Assembly (NCBI RefSeq): GCF_003385955.1
Contig: NZ_QRDW01000012.1
Span: 62,001-126,000 of the forward strand
Source of the DNA: Aestuariispira insulae
Lineage (GTDB): Bacteria; Pseudomonadota; Alphaproteobacteria; UBA8366; Aestuariispiraceae
Length of the DNA: 64,000 nucleotides
Direction of reading: 5' to 3'
In this document: piece by piece, positions 55,260-63,618 of the stretch
Layout: the number at the start of each line of letters is the position of its first letter
Position numbering within the stretch: position 1 is the first letter of the stretch
Made by a program: the position numbers and the translations under genes
Notes under the pieces: model-generated
Told to the model about the DNA's origin: nothing
Databases searched by the model: none
The model's input: the letters and a program-made list of their open reading frames with translations, nothing else

Positions 55260-57470
55260 TTGCAAACGAGGCCTTCGTTGGAAACATTCATTGAGTCACT
55301 TGCCCGCGGCTATGTCGCGCTGATTGCCAATATCGGTCTTTTGGCAATCCTGGCTTGGTGCGTCTCTCTATTCGGCCGCCATCTGTTTGTTGAGGATTAT
55401 CGACCCAACCTGACGGTTGCCACCGTTCTGGGGCTGACATTCGGCTCCGCTGCGGCCCTGCTGATGAATTTACCGGTAGAGTTCCAGCCGGGCATTTTCG
55501 GAGACGCCCGCGGCGCACCCTTGATGATGTCCGGCCTGGTTGGCGGCCCGGTTGCCATGGTCATCACTGCCTTAATGGCCGCGGCCACCAGGCTCTGGTT
55601 GGGTGGAACCGGCGCTGATGCGGGCGTCGTGGCAATTTTCATCTATGCCCTGGCCGGCTATGCCTGGCGTCGGATGGCCAATCGCATTGGCAGCACCGGC
55701 ATATCAACCTTCGAACTGGTGGGTGTCAGCTTCTTCACCACCGCCCTGACCAGTCCGGTGGTTTTATTCATGCCGTCCAATGTCCAGCTGGCGGTGCTCA
55801 CCAGCCTCTGGCCAAAACTGTGGGCTGCCAACATCTTAGGCACCCTGATCCTTGGCAGCCTGATCCACCGGGAGATCCAACGGCAGCAGGCCGAGCATGA
55901 GTTAATGATCCAGCGCGTGCTGTCCGAACGGGCGACCGTGGCAAAATCCAAATTCCTGGCCGCCATGAGCCACGAAATCCGCACGCCCTTGAACGGCATC
56001 CTGGGCATCATCCAACTGCTGATGAACAGGGATTTGGAAAAGCCGATCCGGGATGATCTGAAAATTGCCCAGGATTCAGGGTTTTATCTGCTCTCCCTGC
56101 TCAATCAGGTGCTTGATTTCGCCAGGATCGAATCCGGCCAAAGCTCGATAGAACGCCGCCAGTTCAAGGTCGCCTCCATCATTGACAGCCTACATTCCAT
56201 ATTCGCCCGCCAGGCCGAGGCAAAGGGGCTTGAGCTTGAGGTCACCCAGACCGGGCCATGCGACCAGGATGTCGAAGGGGATTTCAACCATATCCGGCAG
56301 ATCCTGTTCAACCTGATGGGCAATGCGCTGAAATTCACCGAAAAGGGCAAAATCACGCTGACGGTCCGGCAGGAGCAGGAGGAGGATCAATACCGGGTGC
56401 AATTTGAAGTGACCGATACCGGCCCCGGTATCCCGGAAAAGGATCTAGGCCTGATATTTGAAGAATTTCAGCAAAGTGAAACCGGCCGCGCCATGCCGGG
56501 CGGCAGCGGCCTCGGCCTTAGCATCGCCCTGCAATTGGCAACCGCCATGGGGGCCTCACTCTCTGTCCGCAGCACCCTGGGAGAAGGGACCGCTTTTTCC
56601 CTGATGGTTATGGTCGATAAGGCCGCCCCTCGCGCCAACCCACTGCCATCACCGGAAAGCGCCTCTCATGACCTACCGCTCAACATTCTTCTGACCGAAG
56701 ATAATGAAATAAACCAACGTATCGCCAAAGCCATGCTGGAAGAGATGAATTGCAAAGTCACCATCGCAGAGAACGGACGCGAAGCCCTGCAATGCATGAC
56801 ACAGCAACCAGACCGGTTCGATTTGATTTTCATGGATATCCAGATGCCCATCATGGATGGCATCGAGGCAACCAAACGGATCAAGGCCCTGCCGCTGCCT
56901 GCAGGGGCGGTTCCAATTGTCGCGCTGACCGCCAATGCCTTTGACGAGCAGCGTGCCGAATATTTGGAGAGCGGTATGGAGGATGTTCTCACCAAACCGC
57001 TGCATCAGGGAGAACTGGATCAGTTTCTCACCTACTTCCGATCCGATCAGGATATCTCCGACCGCCCCCAGCCCAGCAAGCAAAAACCTGAACTAGACCA
57101 CGGCGAGATGGTGAATGGGGAAATCGTCAAACAGGTAATCACCACCCTAACACCCAGCGGTGCCCGGAGTTTTTATGACGATGCGCAAAGCCGCAGCCAC
57201 AGCCTGATCGAACGACTGAAGGCAAACAGGAATGAAGGCCGGGATACACAAACCGTTTCCCACGAATTGCGCAGCCTGCTGTCCAGCATTGGGTTCCAGG
57301 CCGCGGTGGAAATCACCCGCCAAATCGAATTCCCGGAACCCGATCAGACGGACCCGGAACAACTGATTGAGGCCTTGGAATCCTGTCTGGATGCATCTGT
57401 TATCATTGCCAAGAAGCATCTGGAGGGAATTGAGGACACCATCATTGCGAACAAGGAGCCTGAATCTTGA
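55260..57470 (+). CDS. Hybrid histidine kinase with LytS-type 5TM domain
   Basis: A 736-residue kinase. Residues 15-205 form a five- or six-helix membrane domain of the 5TMR_LYT type (PLMMSGLVGGPVAMVITALM then a GG-x-GA turn). HisKA has His238 (SHEIRTPLNG), then HATPase_c (DTGPGI, GSGLGLSI), a receiver with Asp in LIFMDIQMP, and a weak C-terminal Hpt-like bundle (VSHELRSLLSSIG). Starts are non-ATG: TTG at 55260, or TTG at 55278 with GAGG 6 bases upstream. A 38-codon ATG frame at 55208 overlaps the start and could be a leader. There is no periplasmic sensor domain; the next gene supplies one. Confidence 0.9.
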   Translation: MQTRPSLETFIESLARGYVALIANIGLLAILAWCVSLFGRHLFVEDYRPNLTVATVLGLTFGSAAALLMNLPVEFQPGIFGDARGAPLMMSGLVGGPVAMVITALMAAATRLWLGGTGADAGVVAIFIYALAGYAWRRMANRIGSTGISTFELVGVSFFTTALTSPVVLFMPSNVQLAVLTSLWPKLWAANILGTLILGSLIHREIQRQQAEHELMIQRVLSERATVAKSKFLAAMSHEIRTPLNGILGIIQLLMNRDLEKPIRDDLKIAQDSGFYLLSLLNQVLDFARIESGQSSIERRQFKVASIIDSLHSIFARQAEAKGLELEVTQTGPCDQDVEGDFNHIRQILFNLMGNALKFTEKGKITLTVRQEQEEDQYRVQFEVTDTGPGIPEKDLGLIFEEFQQSETGRAMPGGSGLGLSIALQLATAMGASLSVRSTLGEGTAFSLMVMVDKAAPRANPLPSPESASHDLPLNILLTEDNEINQRIAKAMLEEMNCKVTIAENGREALQCMTQQPDRFDLIFMDIQMPIMDGIEATKRIKALPLPAGAVPIVALTANAFDEQRAEYLESGMEDVLTKPLHQGELDQFLTYFRSDQDISDRPQPSKQKPELDHGEMVNGEIVKQVITTLTPSGARSFYDDAQSRSHSLIERLKANRNEGRDTQTVSHELRSLLSSIGFQAAVEITRQIEFPEPDQTDPEQLIEALESCLDASVIIAKKHLEGIEDTIIANKEPES

Positions 57471-58186
57471 CGGTCAATAAACGGTTAGTCCTGCCGCTCG
57501 TGCTGATCACCCTGTCGGCTGCCTTTTACGGCGGCATGGTTTTCTATACCGAGCAAACCACCACCAATGCCCGCGCCGAGGCGGAAATGGTTTATCAAAG
57601 CCTGCGGGATAGTGTCGCCAGCCAGGTCAGGCAATCCGAACGACACCTGCGCGAACTGGCCGAAGACCCGGGTGTGCTGACTGCTGACCCGAGAAAATGT
57701 GGCAAACCCCTCGCCGAGATGCTGGAACGTCATCGCAAAATCCATGATGTCTTCCTGCGGGTCCGTGCTGATGGGATCCTGGATTGCACCCCCAAAGGCG
57801 GCAGCGAAGGGATCGATTTCTCCGAGCGCCTTTATTACCGGAAGGCTGTAGAGACCAAAGAGTTCGTCATTGGGGAGTTTCTGATTGGTAAGGTTTCAAA
57901 AGAACCGGTTTTGGCCGTTTCTTTACCGGTTCTGGATGCCAACGGCGAGGTTGCCATGGTCCTGGCCGCCGGATTGAAAACCGACTGGTTGCAGGACATC
58001 ATCGAACAGCATACGCCGTCGCGGAACCTGGTGGTGGAGATCGAGGATTCCCGCGGCACGTTGATGTCATATTTCATTCACGGACAATCGGTGGAACCCG
58101 GCAGCGACGCCAAATTGGAATTGATCCGGCTGCCCCTGTTTCCTGGCCAATCCGATGCCCAGGTGGTGATTTACGAGCAAACCTGA
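57467..58186 (+). CDS. Separate membrane Cache/PDC-type sensor protein
   Basis: A 239-residue protein with one N-terminal TM (about 8-28) and a periplasmic PDC/Cache-like domain: SERHLRELAEDPGVLTADPR, then FLRVRADGILDCTPKG, FSERLYYRKAVETKEFVIGE and VLAVSLPVLDANGEVAMVLA. These blocks are those of the sensor loops of kinases and cyclases, but no output domain follows. It starts at TTG 57467 with AAGGAG upstream and overlaps the kinase stop by TTGA. It probably works as a detached sensor subunit of that kinase. Confidence 0.78.
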   Translation: MTVNKRLVLPLVLITLSAAFYGGMVFYTEQTTTNARAEAEMVYQSLRDSVASQVRQSERHLRELAEDPGVLTADPRKCGKPLAEMLERHRKIHDVFLRVRADGILDCTPKGGSEGIDFSERLYYRKAVETKEFVIGEFLIGKVSKEPVLAVSLPVLDANGEVAMVLAAGLKTDWLQDIIEQHTPSRNLVVEIEDSRGTLMSYFIHGQSVEPGSDAKLELIRLPLFPGQSDAQVVIYEQT

Positions 58187-58209
58187 AATACTGCTTACGC
58201 CAACGCCAA

Positions 58210-58635
58210 TCAATCGTCCGGTTTATGCAGGATCTTGCCCATGGAGATCCTGGGCTCCACTTGATAGCCGTTCTTTTCATAAACCGCGACCACAGCTTCG
58301 TTGCCTTCGCGCACCTGAAGATTGATCTTCACACAGCCAAGCGACGCCAGCTTTGCCTCGGCCATCTCCAGCAGGCGCGACGCAATCCCCCGTCCGCGCT
58401 GGGCGGGATCGGTTGCGACCGAATAGATCCAGCCGCGATGACCGTCATACCCCGCCATCACAGTGCCCAGCATCTGCGCGCCCTGCATGGCAACGAACAT
58501 CAATTCCGGCTGAAAGGCCACCTTCAAATCCAGCGACAAGGCCGGGTCTTTCCAAGGGGGATCATCCGGAAAGACCCGTTTCATCAGCGCTATATAGGCT
58601 TCCCTGTCCTGCGGCTGATAAAGGCGGCATTCCAT
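58210..58635 (-). CDS. GNAT-family acetyltransferase
   Basis: A 141-residue N-acetyltransferase. Acetyl-CoA binding motif A is YSVATDPAQRGRGIASRLLE (R/Q-x-x-G-x-G/A present), and the C-terminal NLQVREGNEAVVAVYEKNGY is typical of RimI/YpeA-type proteins. The ATG at 58635 overlaps the 3' end of the prephenate dehydratase gene, so the two are co-translated; the longer frame to 58680 is inside that gene and unlikely. The substrate is unknown. Confidence 0.87.
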   Translation of the reverse strand: MECRLYQPQDREAYIALMKRVFPDDPPWKDPALSLDLKVAFQPELMFVAMQGAQMLGTVMAGYDGHRGWIYSVATDPAQRGRGIASRLLEMAEAKLASLGCVKINLQVREGNEAVVAVYEKNGYQVEPRISMGKILHKPDD

Positions 58636-58639
58636 GGGA

Positions 58640-59824
58640 TCAGTCCCGAGTCCGGAACGGGCTGATGGGATAGGTGCCAAGCACCTTTACCTTGGTGGTG
58701 AAATACTGCAGCTCCTCAAAAGCCTGATCAACCGAACGCTCCGCCGGATGGCCTTCGATTTCCGCATAGAAACGCGCTGAACTGTCGTCACCGACGGAAA
58801 TATAGCTCTCCAGCTTGATAAAATTGACCCCGTTGGTCGCAAAACCCCCCATGGATTTGTACAAGGCAGCCGGCACGGAACGCAGTGCGAAAACCAGGCT
58901 GGTGATGCAGCGCCCGGCCCGCGGATCCGGTTCAATCCTGGTACGCGACATGACAATGAAGCGGGTCACATTGCCGATTTTATCCTCGATACGCGCACGC
59001 AGGGTTTTCAAACCATAGGTTTCGCCCGCCAGGCTGGAGGCGACCGCCGCCACGGTCGGATCATTCAATTCCGCCACCAGCTTTGCCGCCCCTGCGGTAT
59101 CCGCCTCTTTCACCGGGGTAATACCCAATTCACGCAGCGTGCTGCGGCATTGCGCCAGAGCCTGGGTATGGCTTCGCGCCTCTTTCACCGTCTCAAAGCT
59201 CGCCCCCTGGGGCGCCAGCAGATGGTGATGCACCGGCTGAAAATGCTCCCCGACGATATAGAGATTTGATTCCGGCAGCAGATGATGAATATCCGCCACC
59301 CGGCCACCCAGCGAATTTTCGATCGGGATCATAGCGAGACCCGCACGCCCATCTTCCACGGCGGCAAAAGCATCTTCGAAACTGGGGCAGGAAAGCGGCT
59401 CCATATGGGGAAATGCTTCGCGGCAGGCCAAATGCGAATAGGCACCAGGCACCCCCTGATAGGCGATTACGGGATTGTCTTCTGCAGGATTGGTGATCAT
59501 CGCCGTTTCTCCGGAAGTGGCATATTGCTGCTGGATGGAAGGGGGATAGGTATCCCGCCTGTCACTGGAAAGAAGGAAAGAAGAGGCCGTCGCCCTGGAC
59601 CGCTGCATGGGTCCCGCAGGCTCAACCTGGCTGCCCAGCATGAGCCAGTCCAGGTTCACACCGGTGGCTTCCGCCAATCGCAGGCATGTTTCACGGTTGG
59701 GCTCGCGATGGCCCGCCTCCCACCGGTTGACGGTGGAATGCGATACATCGAGCTTTTCGGCCAATCCGGCCTGGGTCAACCCGGCGGCCCGGCGGGCCTG
59801 TATAATTCTTTGCGCTACAGTCAT
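58640..59824 (-). CDS. pheA: XRE HTH-prephenate dehydratase fusion
   Basis: One continuous 394-residue frame joins two functions. Residues 1-62 are an XRE/Cro-type helix-turn-helix (GLTQAGLAEKLDVSHSTVNR, then WEAG and LRLAEATGV). A polar linker (63-115) leads to prephenate dehydratase (117-295; IAYQGVPGAYSHLACREAFP and the catalytic TRF at 287-289) and an ACT regulatory domain (306-385; KLESY near 338-341 and FYAEIEGHP). The enzyme makes phenylpyruvate from prephenate, and the ACT domain normally binds Phe. No stop or frameshift separates the parts. An internal ATG at 59500 with GGAG 8 bases before it could yield the enzyme alone. Palindromes upstream suggest autoregulation. Confidence 0.9.
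   Translation of the reverse strand: MTVAQRIIQARRAAGLTQAGLAEKLDVSHSTVNRWEAGHREPNRETCLRLAEATGVNLDWLMLGSQVEPAGPMQRSRATASSFLLSSDRRDTYPPSIQQQYATSGETAMITNPAEDNPVIAYQGVPGAYSHLACREAFPHMEPLSCPSFEDAFAAVEDGRAGLAMIPIENSLGGRVADIHHLLPESNLYIVGEHFQPVHHHLLAPQGASFETVKEARSHTQALAQCRSTLRELGITPVKEADTAGAAKLVAELNDPTVAAVASSLAGETYGLKTLRARIEDKIGNVTRFIVMSRTRIEPDPRAGRCITSLVFALRSVPAALYKSMGGFATNGVNFIKLESYISVGDDSSARFYAEIEGHPAERSVDQAFEELQYFTTKVKVLGTYPISPFRTRD
59498..59513 (-). promoter_or_regulatory. Internal ribosome binding site and start in pheA
   Basis: GGAG (59509-59512 on the minus strand) lies 8 bases before ATG at 59500, the codon for Met109 of the fusion and 9 residues before the dehydratase fold. Translation from here would give a 286-residue prephenate dehydratase of ordinary length. 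Confidence 0.6.
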
Positions 59825-59862
59825 GATCCTGCTGTAGCGGGCCCGTCACCAACTGTCAACCC

Positions 59863-59917
59863 TTGTGCAATTTTTGCACAACCGGCAATCTCGTGTTCTT
59901 TAGTGCAAAATTTGCAC
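59863..59917. promoter_or_regulatory. Two GTGCAA-N3-TTGCAC palindromes before pheA
   Basis: TTGTGCAA-TTT-TTGCACAA at 59863-59881 (8-bp arms) and GTGCAA-AAT-TTGCAC at 59903-59917 (6-bp arms) have their centres 38 bases apart. They lie 39-93 bases upstream of the fusion start. Their symmetry and size fit a dimeric XRE protein, probably the fusion itself. Confidence 0.7.
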
Positions 59918-59921
59918 AGAA

Positions 59922-60689
59922 TTATTGATTTTTGCGTAAAAAGGCAATGGCATCATTCAGTTGTGCCATCCGCTCGTGATTGCCGATATCACTGTCGGGA
60001 TGATGAATGGTGGCCAACATCCGGAAACGCGCCTTGATTGTCTGCATATCCGGATAAGTGCCGGGCGCGATCCCCAACACATAGAGAGCCTCCTCCCGGG
60101 TGCGGATTCCATTGCTGAGAATTTCGGAAGAAAGCGCACTGATCACAGAGCGCAAGCGACCGATTTCCTCCGCCTGATCCGCCAGACGCTCCCTGGCGCT
60201 GGGTTTTGCGGCATCCTCCAGGGTAACCTTCAAGGCATCCCGGTCCAGTTTGAGCGCCAGCGCAAGTGCCTTGCGAATGGTCACAACTTCCAATCCGGCC
60301 GGCATGCGCACCTGCAGCCGCGGCTTGCGCCGCCAGGGCTTGCCCGCGCTGGGGCCGGATTTCAAAATCACCGTCTCGCGGTCATCGGCATCAGGCTCGC
60401 CGGGGTCTTCCATAGCCTGAACGGTGGATTCCGGCATGGTCAACATCACGGACCGGGCAATATCGCCCACATTCACCTTGCGGCTTTCCGCCAACAGCGT
60501 GACAGCATCCCGGAAGGCACTGGCACAGGGAATAGCATAGGAGACTTTACGCTGGGTCGGGCTTTTGGTCGCTTCCCGGATTGCATCAAGCAACCGGCCG
60601 TCCTCTGTCTTCTTCACTCGCGACACGGCTTCGGCCGCTGCAGCCCCTCTCATCGTTTTTCTCACCCCGGAAAAAATGATTGTTTCCAT
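59922..60689 (-). CDS. J-domain-containing protein of unknown function
   Basis: A 255-residue protein. The last 60 residues are a J-like domain (ALYVLGIAPGTYPDMQTIKA, then RMLATIHHPDSD with the HPD motif intact), which in DnaJ stimulates DnaK. The N-terminal part (1-175) has no domain I recognise; it is basic near 115-135 and has a helix with LADQAEEIGRLRSVISAL before the J-domain. Alphaproteobacterial proteins with a C-terminal J-domain and unknown N-terminus are common. It lies upstream of the pheA operators, same strand, and probably has its own promoter in the 60690-61103 gap. Confidence 0.75.
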   Translation of the reverse strand: METIIFSGVRKTMRGAAAAEAVSRVKKTEDGRLLDAIREATKSPTQRKVSYAIPCASAFRDAVTLLAESRKVNVGDIARSVMLTMPESTVQAMEDPGEPDADDRETVILKSGPSAGKPWRRKPRLQVRMPAGLEVVTIRKALALALKLDRDALKVTLEDAAKPSARERLADQAEEIGRLRSVISALSSEILSNGIRTREEALYVLGIAPGTYPDMQTIKARFRMLATIHHPDSDIGNHERMAQLNDAIAFLRKNQ

Positions 60690-61103
60690 CGCTACCGGCC
60701 TCTCCGGTAACTACATACGATATCAAAATTCCCTGATTCGTTAAAATGCACAAGCAAATACTGGGTTATTTATTATCCATTAATGATTGTATGGCATGAA
60801 TAGGTTTATACCTATGACAAAGGCGGGGTAATTCCATCTATACCCTGAAAAATAGATTTAAAGCTATTTTTTCACTTTTGCCGTTTCGCAAATTAGGAAA
60901 ATGCGATATAAAGGTATAGGGGAAAGTGCTGTTATACACTACACTTTTGGTAGTGTATTTGCATTGGACGGACCGGTTCACAACCCGGCCTCCGGGGCGC
61001 GCAGATCCGGCCTGATGGAAAGGCCGGTCGCAATTTCTAAAAAATCGACTGTATTCGTCTGGCGATGCTGCTTGCCAGACACATAGTTAGGAGACTAGGA
61101 ATT
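60690..61103. other. AT-rich intergenic region with palindromes
   Basis: A 414-base gap between the divergent J-domain and XRE genes. No coding frame is supported. ATAGGT-TTAT-ACCTAT lies at 60800-60815, and a perfect ATACACTAC/GTAGTGTAT inverted repeat with a 7-base spacer at 60934-60958. TATACACT within the latter is -10-like. The part before 60950 is clearly more AT-rich than the rest of the window, as expected for promoters. The longer palindrome is a likely operator of the XRE regulator. Confidence 0.6.
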
Positions 61104-61448
61104 ATGCCGCACCCGACAGACATCCATGTTGGACGCAAGGTTCGTGAAGCCAGGGCAGCGAAAGGAATGAGCCAGGAACAGCTCGGCAAGCTGCTGGGCG
61201 TCAGCTTCCAGCAGGTCCAGAAATATGAAAAAGGCACCAACCGCATCGGCAGCAGCCGCCTGTGGGATATTGCCCAGGCCCTGGAAACGCCGATCACCTA
61301 TTTCTTTGACGGCATCGAAGATGCTGGCGCGCTGGACCAGAAAGCCCTGCCCAGGCGGACCATCGAACTGGCCAAGCAGATCGATTCAATTCCCGATGAC
61401 AATGTCCGCAATCAGGTTTTGAACCTGATAAAAGCCTGCGCCACGTAA
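61104..61448 (+). CDS. XRE-family transcriptional regulator
   Basis: A 114-residue DNA-binding protein. The HTH spans about 10-65: VREARAAKGMSQEQLGKLLG, VSFQQVQKYEKGTNRIGSSR and LWDIAQALETPITYFFDG. The short C-terminal helix (RRTIELAKQIDSIPDDNVRN) is seen in a common alphaproteobacterial subfamily. ATG at 61104 has TAGGAGACTAGGA upstream; earlier frame to 61065 is unlikely. The palindrome at 60934-60958, 146 bases before the start, is a candidate site. Targets are unknown. Confidence 0.92.
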   Translation: MPHPTDIHVGRKVREARAAKGMSQEQLGKLLGVSFQQVQKYEKGTNRIGSSRLWDIAQALETPITYFFDGIEDAGALDQKALPRRTIELAKQIDSIPDDNVRNQVLNLIKACAT

Positions 61449-61477
61449 AACCGGCGATCACGTGCTGAGGAACAGGT

Positions 61478-61522
61478 CCGGCCCCGGATGACATAAGCCG
61501 TTGATCATCCGGGAGAGGCCGG
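61478..61522 (+). terminator. Terminator-like hairpin after the XRE gene
   Basis: CCCGGATGA/TCATCCGGG (9 bp, 13-base loop) is extended by CCGGC/GCCGG after a small bulge. TTTTAATTTTT follows some 15 bases later. It is 30 bases past the XRE stop. The spacing to the T-run makes it weak or factor-assisted. Confidence 0.4.
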
Positions 61523-61695
61523 CCCCGTCCCCCCATTTTAATTTTTCATACACAAAACCCGATTTCGGGCTATAGTTTCGCCGAGGGGGCTTTCCTGCCG
61601 ACTGTACCCATATCAGGGAACAGTCGGGATGCTGATCGGTGCCGATATCCAGCGCGCATGGTAATCGGTGCCTACAGAATGTGGGGGAACTGGCG

Positions 61696-62670
61696 ATGAC
61701 ACATTCAGGCATTGCATATCTGGGCGAACTGCCTTGCAGGCCGCAAACCCAACCTGAAACCCAATGGTGGATTGATGATAGCGGCAGATGGCTGCCCTGC
61801 GGCCGCCGGAACAGCCGCCCGAACAGCCAGGGGATCAAAGATCAAGATCCGTTTTCCGATCCCGCCACGAGACGCTTGGCCTATCACCGTCTGGGCATGG
61901 TTCATCTTTCCCATGACGGTGCCCTGACCACCTTGAGCTGGGACCTGAGGGAAGCCGCGCCGCAGAGCCTGAATGCCGCCCTGGATTATCTGATTAACCT
62001 TCCGCCGAACCAGACCATCCGCCTCTGTTTTTTTTACAGCGGCTGGTGTTTCGAGACCTTTCGGGACCGGCATGAGGCCCTGCGCCGAATTTGCTGCATC
62101 CGGGCCTGCCATGACCAGGAACCGGCCGCACGGCTCATCACCCGGGAGATTGACATCTCCCTGATGCGCCGGGCCAAACCCCTGATCCGGGATTGTTACC
62201 AGCGCTGGCTTCATGAACCCAGCCTGCACCGTCGGAACCCCAATGGCCTGCAAGCCATGCACCGGCAGCTCCAGATTTTCAGCCTGCATACCAAGGAACG
62301 GCGTATCACCATTGATCATATCGGCGACCAAACCCCGCTGATGCGCTATCTGGGGCCTGACTTTTGCCGGAAAGCCGTGGGCAGTTCACCCGCCAGCTAT
62401 GAGGATCCGGAACAGGAATCCGCGCTTTCCGGCCCGTATTGGCGAGCCCTGGAAAAAGGCCGCGCCTATTACGACCACGTGCGCTCCCTGATCCTGCCCA
62501 AGGCGGACGATCCCGTTTGGTTCACCTATCAGCGGCTCATCATGCCCCTACCGGACAAGCGACCATCCATTCGCCGCCTCGCGGTGGCCGTGCGCATGAC
62601 ACGACAGCTGGAGATCCCCTTCCTGGTGCCGGGGACCAAAGGCCGGCTGGAACGGATCAGCGTCGCCTGA
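61696..62670 (+). CDS. Unknown protein, possible PAS-like C-terminus
   Basis: A 324-residue soluble protein from the ATG at 61696 (GTGGGGGAA upstream). It does not match a family I can name. The last 110 residues (ITIDHIGDQTPLMRYLGPDF, then YWRALEKGRAYYDHVRSLIL and YQRLIMPLP) resemble degenerate alphaproteobacterial PAS domains of the PAS_5 type. The middle (LNAALDYLINLPPNQTIRLC) is another folded unit. Many Trp, Arg and Cys residues are present. No partner gene is adjacent. Confidence 0.6.
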   Translation: MTHSGIAYLGELPCRPQTQPETQWWIDDSGRWLPCGRRNSRPNSQGIKDQDPFSDPATRRLAYHRLGMVHLSHDGALTTLSWDLREAAPQSLNAALDYLINLPPNQTIRLCFFYSGWCFETFRDRHEALRRICCIRACHDQEPAARLITREIDISLMRRAKPLIRDCYQRWLHEPSLHRRNPNGLQAMHRQLQIFSLHTKERRITIDHIGDQTPLMRYLGPDFCRKAVGSSPASYEDPEQESALSGPYWRALEKGRAYYDHVRSLILPKADDPVWFTYQRLIMPLPDKRPSIRRLAVAVRMTRQLEIPFLVPGTKGRLERISVA

Positions 62671-62711
62671 CGGCAACAGAATGGCCCCAGATGAAAGATG
62701 CCGGATGATTG

Positions 62712-63452
62712 TCAGTTCAGGCCGAAAGAATTCTTCAAAACCGCTATTTTCTGGCGGTTCTCTTCCAACCAGCGGCTGAAATCCTCCAAAGCCTCAGGTC
62801 TGATCGCACTGGAGAGATGATAATAATCCCGCACCAGCGGTCGGGTATCGTCAAAAACCAGCTTACCGGGCCTTCCCATCATATGGCGCAAGTAATATTG
62901 CACCACATGCCGTTCGCCATAAATCGCATCGGTCCGGCCTAACAGGACAAAACGCAGGGCCGCACGCAGGCTGTTATGTTCTGAAAGCTCGAGATCGCCC
63001 CGGTCAATGCGGTCCAGGTAAGGCACAGGGGTAAATCCCCGGATGATGGCCAGCGACCCCAGCGCGCTGCCATAAAGCTCCGGCGGCACATTGGCCCCTT
63101 CCACATATTCAAAGACCGGCGCACTGAAATGCAATTTGGAGACATCCCGGCCCCGCCAGGCGGGATTATCCGGATATTTGAAATCGATGCGACCCTCCAT
63201 CAATTCGATATTCAACCGCTTGATCGGCAACGGCTTATAGCGGAAATGATGGCCCCGGTCCCGGGCGTAGGTATCCAGCAATTCACGGGCAAAGCCGGCA
63301 TATTCTTCACCCACCACGCTGAAATGGGGCATATATTCGATATTCTCCACCCCGACCAGAAAAGTGTCAGCACGGCCATATGGAAAATCCAAGGCCAGCA
63401 TCCCCAGAGATAAAGCCATGATCTTTTTATAGAAATTACGGCCGACCTGCAT
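62712..63452 (-). CDS. Periplasmic SBP_bac_3-like binding protein
   Basis: A 246-residue exported protein. The signal peptide ends near YGRA-DT. The binding-fold opening VGVENIEYMPHFSVVGEEYA, then PIKRLNIELMEGRIDFKYPD and the second lobe LLGRTDAIYGERHVVQYYL, are typical of solitary family-3 proteins. GAGGAA lies 9 bases before the ATG. No transporter is adjacent. The gene at 63619 is divergent and encodes a membrane sensor, a possible partner by position only. Confidence 0.74.
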   Translation of the reverse strand: MQVGRNFYKKIMALSLGMLALDFPYGRADTFLVGVENIEYMPHFSVVGEEYAGFARELLDTYARDRGHHFRYKPLPIKRLNIELMEGRIDFKYPDNPAWRGRDVSKLHFSAPVFEYVEGANVPPELYGSALGSLAIIRGFTPVPYLDRIDRGDLELSEHNSLRAALRFVLLGRTDAIYGERHVVQYYLRHMMGRPGKLVFDDTRPLVRDYYHLSSAIRPEALEDFSRWLEENRQKIAVLKNSFGLN

Positions 63453-63618
63453 GAATCACATTCCTCGCCTTTGGGTGATCCCGCCAGTATAGAAGCCCGC
63501 GCTTTTGAAAGGATTAACAGAGCGCTCAATCACTCTTTTTCAACCGGTGGCAAAAGATTATGATACTAGCGTGTTTTCACGGGGCCAGATGGCGGCCCCA
63601 GTTTCGTTCGAGGTAGCC

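Noticed and set aside
55208-55324. 38-codon frame overlapping the kinase start
   Set aside because: Has an ATG but no good ribosome binding site and no known pattern; kept only as a remark on the kinase start.
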